A stretch of 64,000 nt of DNA from Chrysogorgia sp. JL179-B06 (lineage: Eukaryota; Cnidaria; Anthozoa; Scleralcyonacea; Chrysogorgiidae). Positions 35,011 to 45,977 of the stretch are shown one piece after another (position 1 is the first letter of the stretch; each line of letters opens with the position of its first letter). The notes under the pieces are model-generated. The model worked only from the letters and a program-made list of their open reading frames with translations, searched no databases and was not told where the DNA came from. Location: NCBI GenBank assembly GCA_035772405.1, contig JAYKKM010000307.1, positions 932,501 through 996,500 of the forward strand, in the 5' to 3' direction. The translations under genes were made by a program, and so were the position numbers.

Positions 35011-37402
35011 AAGATCGTGTGACCTCGTTAAATTCATGCATGAGCAGCTACATAACGTTAACATAGTTAAAATCAGATGAAAAACCATAATACTGTAGTT
35101 AATGACACCCCACCATCAAACAAATATCTCACACATAGAATAGGTTGTTTATACTGTTTTTGTAGCCTTTTTTCAATGCTGTACGCATGGCTATGACAGC
35201 TGGAGAGGTGTTGTTGCGACCACCAGCATCTTCCAAACCAAAGACCACTTTTTGGAAAAACTCCCATGTGGTGAAACACTGCCATGGGTAGTTTATGTCC
35301 AAACATAGAACATTTTAAAGCAAACATCCACAGCCTTCAAAAGTGATATTTGCTGTAGGGCCTTCCTTTCAACAATTACAAAACACTGCAATGGCTCCAT
35401 GAATTAACCCAAGATAAGGACATACGGCTGCTTGTTTGATTTCAAATACTTTGGCATATTTGTACCAATCTAAACAGGTCAGAAATGTAATGGTTTTTGT
35501 ACATTTTCTCAGATAATATTTTTATAGATATTAGGAAGATATTTTGGATCAGTTTGGAAGGCATGTGTGAGGTGGAGTGGAGTAGTGGGTGACAGTAGGT
35601 GTGGGATATGGGGAGATTTTTACATGTTTATTTAAAATTGCTTATGAGAAGTTACAATAGGTGCAACCCTTAAACACCATGAGTTGCCTTGCTGTTTTAG
35701 GACATATTAGACACCATAATATATTTACAAACTTCTTACCGGTTTAACATCAACGTAAGAGGCAAAAGATTCATCAATACTGGCCCTCGTCTTCCCCTTT
35801 CTTCCAGGTTGGTAGAATACATGGGAGAAGGCCCAATGAAATATTTATCTTATCATCTGAAGCTAAATATAAGAAAAAACGTAAATAAGACTGATGACGA
35901 TGTTCCATTATAGTAATTAATTGTTTGCTCCTCTGCCAGGTTTAATGCAAACTAAAAAAAACTGTTTCTCAGCCCCAGAAAAACAAGAAACATTTCTCTG
36001 AGTTTGCATTAAAGCTTGAGTAGCAAACCAAGCTGCAAATTGGGAGTTAGTAATTACTGTACATTAGTTCCCACACAATGATAGTTTTTCAAAAAAAATA
36101 ATCGGTTTTAACAAATGTCATGCCTCAACCAAGATAGTTATTTTTACCTGCAGAGAAACCACTAACTTAATGGTCCATTGGTAGGCCCCTTAAAAAGCTT
36201 TAGACACGCACCTCACAATATCCAAAACTTGTACATACCATTAACACAGTGTATCAAAGTTTCCTTAAAATAACACACATTATATACTTACAAAATGTTG
36301 ATGTATCAATATGCAAGTATGATTGCCACTTCCCTTGCAGACTTCATAACTTCATCCATTGGTTGGAGTCCACAACAAGTAAAGATTATCCGACACATCT
36401 GCAAACAGGGTATGGAAATCCAATTCCACCTGTAACAGTATAAAAAATCAAATTTACAGGTATTACCCTCATCAAGCTTACAAAGATGGGGTGGGAAGGG
36501 GAAATTAGAATTTGCTATCAAACAAATATTACAATACAAGTACAGTGTACTCAGGGGTCCAGGTGGAAAAACTCAAGGAAGATTCAGACATTTTTTAATA
36601 TTGGTGTGATATTGGTGTAATTAGTTTTTATAAAGTGCATTGTACCATATGGCGCTGGTTTGAAGGGGTGGACAAGGAAAGTCATTAAAATTATTATGAG
36701 TGTAGAGAGATATTCAATATGTTTGGCGCATGTACGTTAATCCTCTCTTGGTGTATACAGGTATTATACAAATAATTATTGATTTGTTAATAATTAATCT
36801 GTCTCTTTCCAATAATTAAACTGTTGCAGAGGACCAGAAATTGCCTCAAGACCTTAGACAACTCCCTAGAATGATTACTTTCTGTTTATTTCCATGTGGT
36901 ACTACATCTACATCTTTAGGTGCCCTCTTTAACTCTTTTGTATCAGATATGTAGAAGTACAGTACTCACATGCCAGGTGTGTCTAAAAGACGTGGATATT
37001 CTTTCAAGATATTTTCAAATGTTTGTCCAAGGTTCAATCGAATCCACTCTGCCCTCTTCACAGCTGTCTTCTCCATAAATGATTTGACTTGAGCGGATGG
37101 AGCCACATTAAAAGCTTCAGCTACTCGACCATGATCATAAACTGCTCAGAAGATAGATCAGATTCTGTGAAAGTAAATAAACAATTTTACAACAAAAACG
37201 ACAGTACCACACCCACTAGACTTTCCCACTAGACTTTCCCAAAGTCCTTCCCAGTCTTTTCGGCGTCACTCGGTTTGCTTAACGGCTAGTTGTCGCTCGT
37301 AGAGATCGACTTGTGGCAAGTCTACACACCCACATATTTTATTAAAAGGATATGAAATGTTCATTGTACATACATGTAGCAATTTGACTGTTAAAATACC
37401 TA

Positions 37403-37715
37403 TAACGTCTGTGGGGATTTAACATACAGTATTTGTAATCTATGGATCATCCTGAGATAAATTGGAATATATCTTGTCAGCTGAAAATTTCATCTTCAGA
37501 CTTTTTTGCTGTTAAAGTTTATGGAAGTGATGTCATAGCAGGCATCTGTCTACATGAAAACCTATTTACAGATGCCCGCTATGTCATTTCCATCAATTTT
37601 AACAGCAAAAAAGTCTACGAAGATGAAATTTTCAGCTGACAAAATATATTAATTACAATTTATCTCAAGTGAATCCATAGATTACAAATATTATGTTAAA
37701 TCCCCACAGACGTTA
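37403..37715. mobile_element. Foldback MITE flanked by TA
   Basis: Two arms of about 145 bp are nearly perfect inverted copies: TAACGTCTGTGGGGATTTAA at the left and TTAAATCCCCACAGACGTTA at the right, around a centre near 37550. TA flanks both ends (37401-37402, 37716-37717), consistent with Tc1/mariner-type targeting. The 65-codon frame inside is an artefact. Confidence 0.85.
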
Positions 37716-37809
37716 TACCTGTAGGCACTTTAAATAATATTGAGAATTAGACTGTACATGTATGATTATGAGCAAAACCTCAGATGATCACAAGTGTGAT
37801 ATGGCAGTA

Positions 37810-37960
37810 TTGTAAAATTATCTTTTTTACTATTTCCTTGTGTGCATGTATGTTAAGTTATCAAGCTCATTTTGTAAGTTACAAATGAGCTGTAAAACTT
37901 AACATATATACAATATACATGTACACAATTGGTAATAGTAAAAAGACAATTTTGTAACAA
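37810..37960. mobile_element. Second small foldback
   Basis: ATTGTAAAATTATCTTTTTT...TATGTTAAGTT...CTCATTT is answered by AAATGAG...AACTTAACATA...AAAAAGACAATTTTGTAAC. Arms of about 65 bp, imperfect. Confidence 0.65.
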
Positions 37961-38924
37961 GGGTTAATTGTGCCATCCGACGCCACACTCTCAGTTCAAA
38001 ATATAATTATAAAGCAAAAGGGCTAGAATACCATCTCATCTAATATGGAGCACATGCTCAAATGATACGTACAAACAGCTACTATTTGGTAGACAACAAT
38101 GAACACAGGTATAAATTCATTATGAAAATAGGAGAATATTTGCTTAATTTTAAATTCAATCTTTAGCTACTGTACTTTTGATTTATTAAATTGGGCTAGT
38201 GTCTGACACAGTGCAAGCATAATTAATTTAATTACATCTGAGCATAAAAGAAAGCATCAGCGAGCAAGATCCATATTTGTGCATCCTAGAAATGAAATAT
38301 GTCCGTATTTACCTGGTAAAGTAGCAGCAATCAATGTTGATGTTGAACATGATGCAGATGCTGCCTTTGCACTGTATCCACGCCTGACATTCCTCAGTCT
38401 TTCCTCAATCCATCCAGATGAGGAATGCCGTCCTCTCCCAGGAGTGTACCAGGCTTCCTCTGTATCAGGTAGGGAACATTATAAATTAATATTGTTATAG
38501 CTTTATTAGAACTACAGTATCTAAGAGTATTTCCACTTGAATTATTATGTAATACTGTAGTATCAAAATGAATATTACCACTAAAATAAATATTACCATT
38601 TAAAATCACTTAACCTCCCAGCTTGAAAGTTAATAGAATCAATTACAGGCTATATAAGCCTTTCCCTGCATGTTGTGGATGGCTTAATATATATTGAATT
38701 TGTGCTCAATTACATAATATATTAGTGTTGAGTATCAAGCAAAAGGGAAGCGGATTCCACTTTAACGTCTTTAGTATGAGATTATGGATGGAAATTGATG
38801 ATTACATGACAAAATAATACATTATATTCTGTGTAGGGGACATATATTATCTATTTGACTTTAATGCATCAATCTCATAAACTTTGGCCACACAATTATA
38901 ACATTATAATACTATATGCAGGTA

Positions 38925-39560
38925 TACCTGTACTTGACCTTCATCTTTAAGGGATGGTAATTCATCAATAATGGCCTTATGGCACAAAATCCATCGTCGT
39001 GTTGCTGTGTTTTGTACATTCGGCCCAATTCTCGAAACTCTCTGTATTGTTGAGTCCACCTGGATGATTTTTCAACGACTCGCTTATGCGCCATTGTAAG
39101 GAACTCTTTGCCGTTTGGATCTTGCTTAAACACGAAGCTTGTTCTTCTCAAATTTCTTTGACCTTCGCGACCTCGACGACACCAGTATAACGTCGTATGA
39201 AATCAGACATTTTGGAGTAAGCCATGTGGATTTGAACAATCGAAGACAGCACTTGTTTTGAGCTTTTCCAAATCTTCAGGTTCGAATGCAGGTTTGTGTT
39301 TAACGTTGTCTTTTCCTTGTTGCTTCAACAATTTTACCTTGGCGTTGAGAACAATGTTGGACCTCTTAAATGCTGGGTTTTGATTGTAATACCTTTGTTG
39401 TGTGGTGGGGAGTTTAGATATCTCTCCAAACCATTTCTAATTCCCAGAAAAGTTGATTTGCTGTAGTCCTGGCCTTATTTGTTTTGACCTCGGTGTAAAA
39501 CAAACGGAGGTGGTTGTCCCATTTCCTCAAGTTTGGGCGTAATTTGTCGGATTGTGGCCT
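38925..39560 (-). pseudogene. Crypton-like tyrosine recombinase (DUF3504-type) fragment
   Basis: Minus-strand frames with shifts read GLERYLNSPPHN, QGKDNVKHKPAFEPEDLEKL, NPHGLLQNVWF, RRTSFVFKQDPNGKEFLTMA and FCAIRPLLMNY. The order (core-binding segment, then a start-of-catalytic-domain box with a late CPV-like motif) resembles the DUF3504 domain of Crypton elements and their domesticated relatives. The active-site Tyr region is missing. At least two frameshifts. Confidence 0.5.
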
Positions 39561-39761
39561 ATTCTTAAAAATTAAGTTTAATCACCACTATTGCAGTTTA
39601 TGACTGAAATACAGTGGAGGTTCAGCATAACAACAATAATTATACGTCTTTACAAAAGTAGATAATTATACGTGAACTAATATTATAACAATATGTACTC
39701 ATTACCACTGAATCGTTCAGTTCTGTATGGATAACGACTACCACCTTCACCTGAATGCAAG

Positions 39762-40735
39762 CTACAACTGTTGTACTACATTATCATGTACCAGATACTT
39801 AAGCAGATCAATCATAGGCATTTTTACCATACATTTCTTACATGTCAACATGACGGTCAGATAAAGGCTGAGTCCAGATAGAGATAGTGCATCCTCATAG
39901 TATAGGTTTAGATAGATTATACGAAGTGCTCTCTTCTGTATAGATTCAATAACATTGAACAGATAATCTGGTAAGGCTACCCATACATGTGTGGCATATT
40001 TGATGATCAGACGAATGAGCGAGCAATATAATTTAACCATATCCCTTTGTGTTGTACACCTTAAGTAATCTAAGAGCATATAAGCTTATTTGCCTTCTTG
40101 AAAACATTGACATGAATATTCCAAGATAGATCACTAGCGATGTGTACCCTAAAGAGTTTGTAACTTGCAACCCTCTTAATTGTGTTACCACTGATGTTCA
40201 TCTCTCCAATGGGTGCAGGTTGGTATTTAAGAAAGTTTATAATATTAAGCTCCTTACATTTTTTGGAGTTCAGGTACATGCCACAACTGACTGTGTACTC
40301 ACTAATATCCCAAGGTGTAGTCCCAGTTACCTTCCATATATTGCTTGGGATACCCTCAAACACAATGGTGTCATCAACATACTTTACCTGGGTTGACCAT
40401 GTAATAGCTGATCTGTTAACTAAGACTGCAAATAGTGATGGAGTGAGTCTAGTGCCTTGTGGAAAAACTGGAGTTGAGAGTGAGTTACCTATCTTAACAC
40501 ACTGAGACCGATTTGTAAGGAATGCACCAATCCACCTGACAATAATGCTATTCACACCTAGTAATTCGAACTCCTCTAGTAAAACATTATGGTCCACTAG
40601 ATCAAATCCCTTACTAAAGTTGGCAAAGATAATTCTTATAAATTTATCCCCTTTGTCTAATTATTCAAGAATTACAAGGCCTGTGTGGTTGACTTTCCAC
40701 TTACAGATAATTGTTTGTTGTCTTTTTGAAAATTA
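39762..40735 (-). pseudogene. LINE reverse-transcriptase fragment
   Basis: From 40735 downward: SGKSTTQALVILE, an in-frame stop, FANFSKGFDLVDHNVLLEEF, FLTNRSQCVKIG, PQGTRLTPSLFAVLVN, KYVDDTIVFE (YVDD catalytic box), then thumb segments DLSWNIHVN and, after a stop and shift at about 40070, YCSLIRLIIKYATHVW. The endonuclease part is absent, so it is 5'-truncated. The motif style matches a LINE family abundant in corals, from memory. Confidence 0.82.
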
Positions 40736-40889
40736 ATAAATTTGGAATTTAATGAGTTCACTTCTACTCACTTGACACTACAATACCGATCAACTTCCCC
40801 CCAGAAAAAAAACAAGATTTTTATAAGGTTGATTATCAATTTATTATAGGTATTTAGACAATTATTTAGTTTGAGTGCTGAAATATGAC

Positions 40890-41430
40890 GTAAACTTAAA
40901 TAATTCGTCTGGAAAATTTCAAATTGAAATGCATATTTTGGTTTCAACTTATGCTTAATATGCTATGACCATGCTGCGATTTTGTTAAGAGCACGTGGTA
41001 GAATGTTGCTTACGTTAATGTGGTAACCAGCCACCAAACTGCAGACTCCATTATGGTGCCTAGTGAAAAAAGATTCTGTCAAGAACGTACGGTAAATAAC
41101 TGCGTCTGCATGGTTTTGTGATTCAGAAGCTGAAATAATGACTCCAGAATATACAGGATAAGGATACTCCATAGCAGTGATAGCCCACAGGAGACATGTT
41201 TTTACTTTATAAACTTACAAGACGTATTCTTTACCAGATAAGTAATGAGTAGAGAACTTACCAGATACATGGCGTTCTGTCTTGTTGAAGTAGGGCACCA
41301 AAATAAACAATCACCTCGCATGTATTTGGTGAGACTGTTAGTGCATGGGAATACACAAAACTTAATTCTAAAAATGTAAAATAATGCGCTTCATCTTTTA
41401 AAAAGTCTAAATATTACCAGACAGAAATCG
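40890..41430 (-). repeat. Old dispersed repeat, copy lacking the nested insertions
   Basis: The reverse complement matches 22020-22215 and 31255-31640 in order, with only about 50 bp between the two halves (41215-41265). It lacks the TIR element, the hAT and the 30686-31242 foldback, so it serves as an approximate empty site. Confidence 0.7.
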
Positions 41431-43008
41431 CTGGAAATGCACTCCTGAGAGGTTTGCGGCAAACCTGCAAACATAAACTTTGCAGGATTTGTCTTACTAC
41501 CCCCTGCCAAAATAATCCTGTGTGCAGCTATGCCTGCTTCATTAAGAAGAGTAGCAAAGCCCAAAACTGTAATTGATTAAAGATAATAATTAGGTTAGTA
41601 TGTAAAACATGTTAAAGGAAGTGATTAACAATAATATGATTACGGATATTAAACCAGAGAAAATTAAATTAATATTATTTCCAAATATCTTCATCAAATT
41701 TGATTATTGATTGTTTGAAAATAATCGCTCTCTGCGTTTGTGAATTGGCGTTTGTAATGCCCCGTCCAGTTCCATCTTTGAGAAAATTCTTAGCTACATT
41801 GATTTCCCTGAGAACACGAGCCGATAGGCGAGTGTTTTTTAGCTATTCGGAAGTCGAGCAACATCCCAATATCCTGCATGGAAAACCATTTGGTATTTAT
41901 TTTATAAAATAACGACAGGGAAATAACGAATTTTATCCAAAAATAATGATGAGAATACAAATTCTCCCAAGAATTATCAACTACCAATCACAATTCGTCT
42001 CCAACAGCAGACGAGCCGGAAAGCTGAAATTTGTTTTGCCGACAAATCCGACTACAATTAAAGAGCAGAATTGGATAAAAAAACTCGACTTTGAATATCA
42101 GAAATACTGAAAAACTTAATCATTACTGGAATCAGCTCAGGGTTTGGCAATTGTTGTTTCAAAGCGAACAGACAGATATGTTGTGTGCAGCAACTGTCAC
42201 TCTGGAAAGGTCTTCGCTGTCTTTTTCACAATTTCACTGGAAGAATTTGGATTTTAAGTCAAGAGCTGTTGGGTATTTTACTTCGTATAGATAAAGATTG
42301 TTCTTTTCCCAGTGAGTTCATCCGGCAAGAAAATAGAAGGTATTCGCGAGTTTGTTGTTTTCAAAACATGTCCTTTTCAAACCTTGTTGTTTTGTTTAAG
42401 TTCGCTATTGAACACAAAATGGATCAGACGATCAGTTTTCTTGGTGATAGTTTTCTCACAATACAAAAACTATATTCTGTTTTTTTTTTAAGAGTTTTGT
42501 TTTAACTTATAACGATAAACGGAATGAGGTGGAAAACACCACTTAAAATTGCTGTAAATTCCCGTGCAGGATACTCTCATCCTGCACGGGTATTGACCAA
42601 TCAAATTGCTTGTTGTGTACATGTTATTTTATAAACGGACATTGATATTTTGTGTTCATATGGGAAAACGGACCAGTCCGGTTAGTGAGAACCCACCTTG
42701 TGCTTGGTGGTATCTCAGTGAAGCTAGACGGATAAACGCTTTCATATAACGATCCCAAATTGAAAACCTAAACCCAATACTAACTCTTATGATAATGATT
42801 TATTTTACAAATAATGGCCGTTTTTAATTTCGAATTATGATCACAATCAACCGTGCTAACTTGTCTTGTTGGATGAAATCGACAACGGCTTACTGTATTT
42901 TGCGAAACGAAATGGTTTCGTTCAACGAAACGAAACTGTATCTTGTGAAGGGTTGGGACAAAACGAGGATACGGATAAGATTAACGCATGCTTTTCCAAA
43001 ACAAGTGA
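41431..43008. other. Non-coding stretch with one strong hairpin
   Basis: No convincing gene. CCCGTGCAGGAT-ACTCTC-ATCCTGCACGGG (42561-42590) is a perfect 12-bp stem. Short plus-strand frames near 42090-42500 lack recognisable domains. Confidence 0.45.
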
Positions 43009-43395
43009 TATGGGACATATATGGTCCAAGTATGGGATGATATGGGTTAAACTATGGTCCATATATGGACGATATATGGCTTTAATATGGTCTATTGTCT
43101 TTCATGCATACCCATATGATACCTTAACTATGGGAATGCTACGTATTTGGCAAAGTTCCATATATATATCCCATAGCATTTTTTATGGGGATGCTATGGG
43201 TTAGTTATGTCAATATGATGTCTAGACCCTCGCCTTTCTCTATGCGAATGCTATGGTGATATGGAACATATATGGTCCAAGTATGGGAATTATATGGGTT
43301 GAGGTATGGTCCATATATGGATGTTATATGGCTTTGATATGGTCTATACTGCATTTATGGTATTTGGAAACATTCCATATATCTATAGGAATTGA
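43009..43395. repeat. Imperfect direct duplication of a TATGG-rich unit
   Basis: 43009-43180 and 43256-43395 share CATATATGGTCCAAGTATGG, then TATGGTCCATATATGGA, TATATGGCTTT and ATATGGTCTAT in the same order. The unit is also internally repetitive for CCATATATGG-like palindromes. Confidence 0.85.
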
Positions 43396-43557
43396 ATTAT
43401 ATATATAAAAAAGATACAGTATAAACTTCAATTCTCAAATCTTCAAAAATGTAGCTTTAATGGTAAATAAAAATAAAATAAATAATTATTATACATAACA
43501 GATAAATAAAATGAAAATAACGCGCAGAATTATAATTGTAAAGTTCATAAATAGTCT

Positions 43558-44542
43558 TTAATCTGATTGAGCTACTGTTTTTGCAACTCGGATCCTCTGT
43601 GGCCTTGCCTCCACACACTTCATGTTTATTTTTTGGATCACATGGCTCGGTGTTGGATTGTCCTTGCTGTATTTAGAACACACCTTACCTAAAAGATTTG
43701 AAATTATAAAACAGTTAAAAGCAACTTGCACATTTAACTTATTAATTCTTTCCTATAAAAACTGACCTCTTTAGACTTTTGTCTAATGCCAGAGCAGGCG
43801 CGGATTTAGAAGTTAGTCGCATAAATTAGATTTAGAATTTGCAATTCAAAATACCTGTGAATAACAATCCTATTGGATAGGTTTTTGTTCTGAATTATTC
43901 TTAAGAAAAGCATAACCAATAGGGTTGTTCATGAAGTGTCTAATTTATGCGACTAACTTCTAAATCCGCGCCTGCAGAGTTCATTTTACTATTAACGAGA
44001 GAATCTTCAACATGTCTATAGTTATAGCAATGGGTTAATAAGTCATTAACCCACTCTTGCTCAAGCCAGTCAAAACACCCTCTTTCGTATTTTACTCTGA
44101 TAACCAGATTATTTACTCACAAGAGGGAGAACACACATGCTTTAGGCACCGATGGGTAAATCACTGTAATTCTGTTCAATTATTGAATTTAGGAGAATTT
44201 TTAAAATAAATTATTTTTCTCCAGCCAAAAGAACTCCATATACTTTTGACACTTTTGCTGGAATCACTTCATGACATCATTTTGGGTGATTTAAAATAAT
44301 GCGAAAAGTGGTGACAAGTAAAATCATCTGGTATAGACATTCTAAAATAACTGGGCAAAAACAAAGTACTGTACATTATTACTTACCAACAAGAGTTTGG
44401 ATGATAAGAGGTGTCAGTGGCTTGTGGGCACTACCATTCTTGCTTTTCTTTTCAATACGCTTGGCGCAGGAGGCAACAAGTGTTTCTTTGGTAAAAAACA
44501 TGTCAATGGCAGCATTTATGTAGCCAGCCCAGCACTTAAATG
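43558..44542 (-). CDS. Two 3' exons of a BEN-domain-like gene
   Basis: Exon 44387-44542 (acceptor CAACTCAG, donor GTAAGT) reads FKCWAGYINAAIDMFFTKET, LVASCAKRIEKKSKNG and KPLTPLIIQTLV. The last exon, about 43558-43685 (acceptor AAG, phase-compatible), reads CSKYSKDNPTPSHVIQKINM, KCVEARPQRIRV and stops at 43558. An aromatic start, FF-x-K-x-x-L-x-x-S, a mid LTP-L-I-x-x-L and a final KC fit the BEN fold, a DNA-binding domain. The 3' splice site of the last exon is less certain because the nearer TAG acceptor would be out of frame. Upstream exons are not found; a hAT MITE (43795-43974) lies in the intron. Confidence 0.5.
43795..43974. mobile_element. 180-bp hAT-type MITE
   Basis: Perfect inverted ends of about 36 bp beginning CAGGCGCGGATTTAGAAGTT, flanked by CAGAG at 43790-43794 and 43975-43979. 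The 5-bp duplication and CAGG-GCGGAT-like ends match those of the hAT at 22890-30548. No coding capacity. Confidence 0.88.
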
Positions 44543-44856
44543 CTGAGTTGTTTCACCATAATTAAATATTGAAAAGTCCGTGTGGAACAACGGATACAAA
44601 AATAAGAAAGTAAGTGAGAAATGTACGTCTAATAATGTGAAGATTGTTGAAGTGTTCTTGGTGTTATATTTTCAGTTTTACCAAATAAAGAAATAGCCAT
44701 TAGAAGTGTAGGGAGTATATTAGAAGGGAATTATATCAGAGGGGGTTTTCACTCATTCCCTACTTGGCTAGCTAAACTTATAAACAAGTGAGACATACTA
44801 AGCTTGTGGGATAGTAATTGACTAACATACGCATGCGCGACTTTCAGGATCGCCTC

Positions 44857-44916
44857 TAAATTAACCATTATCCTTAATTTAGAGCGATTTGTGAATTAAG
44901 GATAATGGTTAATTTA
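44857..44916. repeat. Perfect 23-bp stem-loop
   Basis: TAAATTAACCATTATCCTTA(ATT) at 44857-44879 is inverted at 44894-44916, with a 14-base loop. It adjoins a stretch (about 44750-44850) that resembles 32340-32450 (shared TTCCCTA, GACATACTAAGC/GACAGACTAAGC, AATTGACT and CGCATGCGC). Confidence 0.8.
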
Positions 44917-45857
44917 AGGAAGAGATCGTGTTGTCTAGGTGTAGAGTCATACATTATCTATTATAAATTGTAGTGTCACAGCGAATTACTTCGTTCGTTA
45001 ACTATGTCGTACTAAAATCCGAGATGGAAGACGATGTGGAAGACGAAAACATTGAAATTTGTTGTAAACTTGCAAAGTTAATTAAAGTTGCGTTTACCGT
45101 TAAGTGTGCCCACGTGCGTGGCTCTGGGTACGAGAATCGGGTGCGCCCATATGCGACCCTTTTTACTCCAAAAATTATGGGAAAATCTTGAAATTTCACT
45201 TATAGGCGCTGCACTTATATGCGGGGGAATAGGGTACAAACAATATATTATAAAGAATTTTATTACTCTGGCTAGTGTGGTAGCCAGTCTTAAAATGGGC
45301 TACGGACTGTTTTTGTCTATGTTGAGGATTGGCAATTATTACATCATCCCGATAGGCTTTGCCAAACTGAGAGGCTGTTCGATTCGAAGTGTTCTTCCTC
45401 GGAGCTGTTCACTGAAATATACTTAATTGTTAATATTGGAGATCAATAGTTTTATTTAAAAGTTTGATTGTTGAAACGCACAAGTTGCCAAAGGAAATTC
45501 GAAACGTTGTCATGTGAGAATTTGAATGTTGTCATGGGAGATTTTAACCTTTTGACCAATAGAAATGAAGGCATTATCTTTGGTGTGTTGTGTTGGCTAA
45601 ATCGCTGAAATGTGGCCTCGACAACATTTCAAATGACCTTGGTAACGTTTGCGTTTAAACTTTTCAAGTAAACTTTCAATCTCCAAGCTTAACTGAAAAG
45701 TACAGTAAATATCGTGTACGGAACATTTCCATGTTGAATATTTCATATTTTTCTGGCTACTTGATATATTTTATTAAAATTTTATTTAAGCAGAATAACC
45801 CTGTCAGCATAAAATATACGCTGGTATCAATAGGGGTCCTACTAAGTTCAAAATCAT
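44917..45857. other. Stretch without a recognised gene
   Basis: A frame from ATG at about 45024 (MEDDVEDENIEICCKLAKLI) runs to 45191 but has no known domain or clear donor; it could be a first exon. Otherwise nothing recognisable. Confidence 0.35.
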
Positions 45858-45977
45858 AAAAAAAATATATATATATATATACAAAAATTCAAAGCCATGC
45901 AGAAAATATTAAAATTTGAAAGTTCACGTCCGTACTACACTACCCCCAATGTTGATATGTCCCCTTCCTTAAAAAGA

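Larger units (their letters stand above)
35129..38459 (-). pseudogene. Multi-exon minus-strand gene of an uncharacterised family, probably broken
   Basis: Exon 38313-38459 (acceptor TGATACAG, donor GTAAAT) encodes EAWYTPGRGRHSSSGWIEER. It joins in phase (G + TT) to exon 36970-37141 (acceptor CTGAGCAG, donor GTGAGT), reading FNVAPSAQVKSFMEKTAVKR and ILKEYPRLLDTPGM. A possible exon ends at donor 35754 (ASIDESFASYVDVKP). The last part (about 35420-35129) reads CFVIVERKALQQISLLKAVD, a shift at about 35300, then YPWQCFTTWEFFQKVV. I recall this order from uncharacterised fish/cnidarian proteins. Function unknown; the shift in the last exon suggests a pseudogene. Confidence 0.45.

Noticed and set aside
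37442..37639. 65-codon frame in the foldback
   Set aside because: Reads across both arms of an inverted repeat; no independent support.
42561..42590. Hairpin as a rho-independent terminator
   Set aside because: The context is eukaryotic and there is no adjacent gene end; treated as a plain palindrome. The same applies to 57901-57926.
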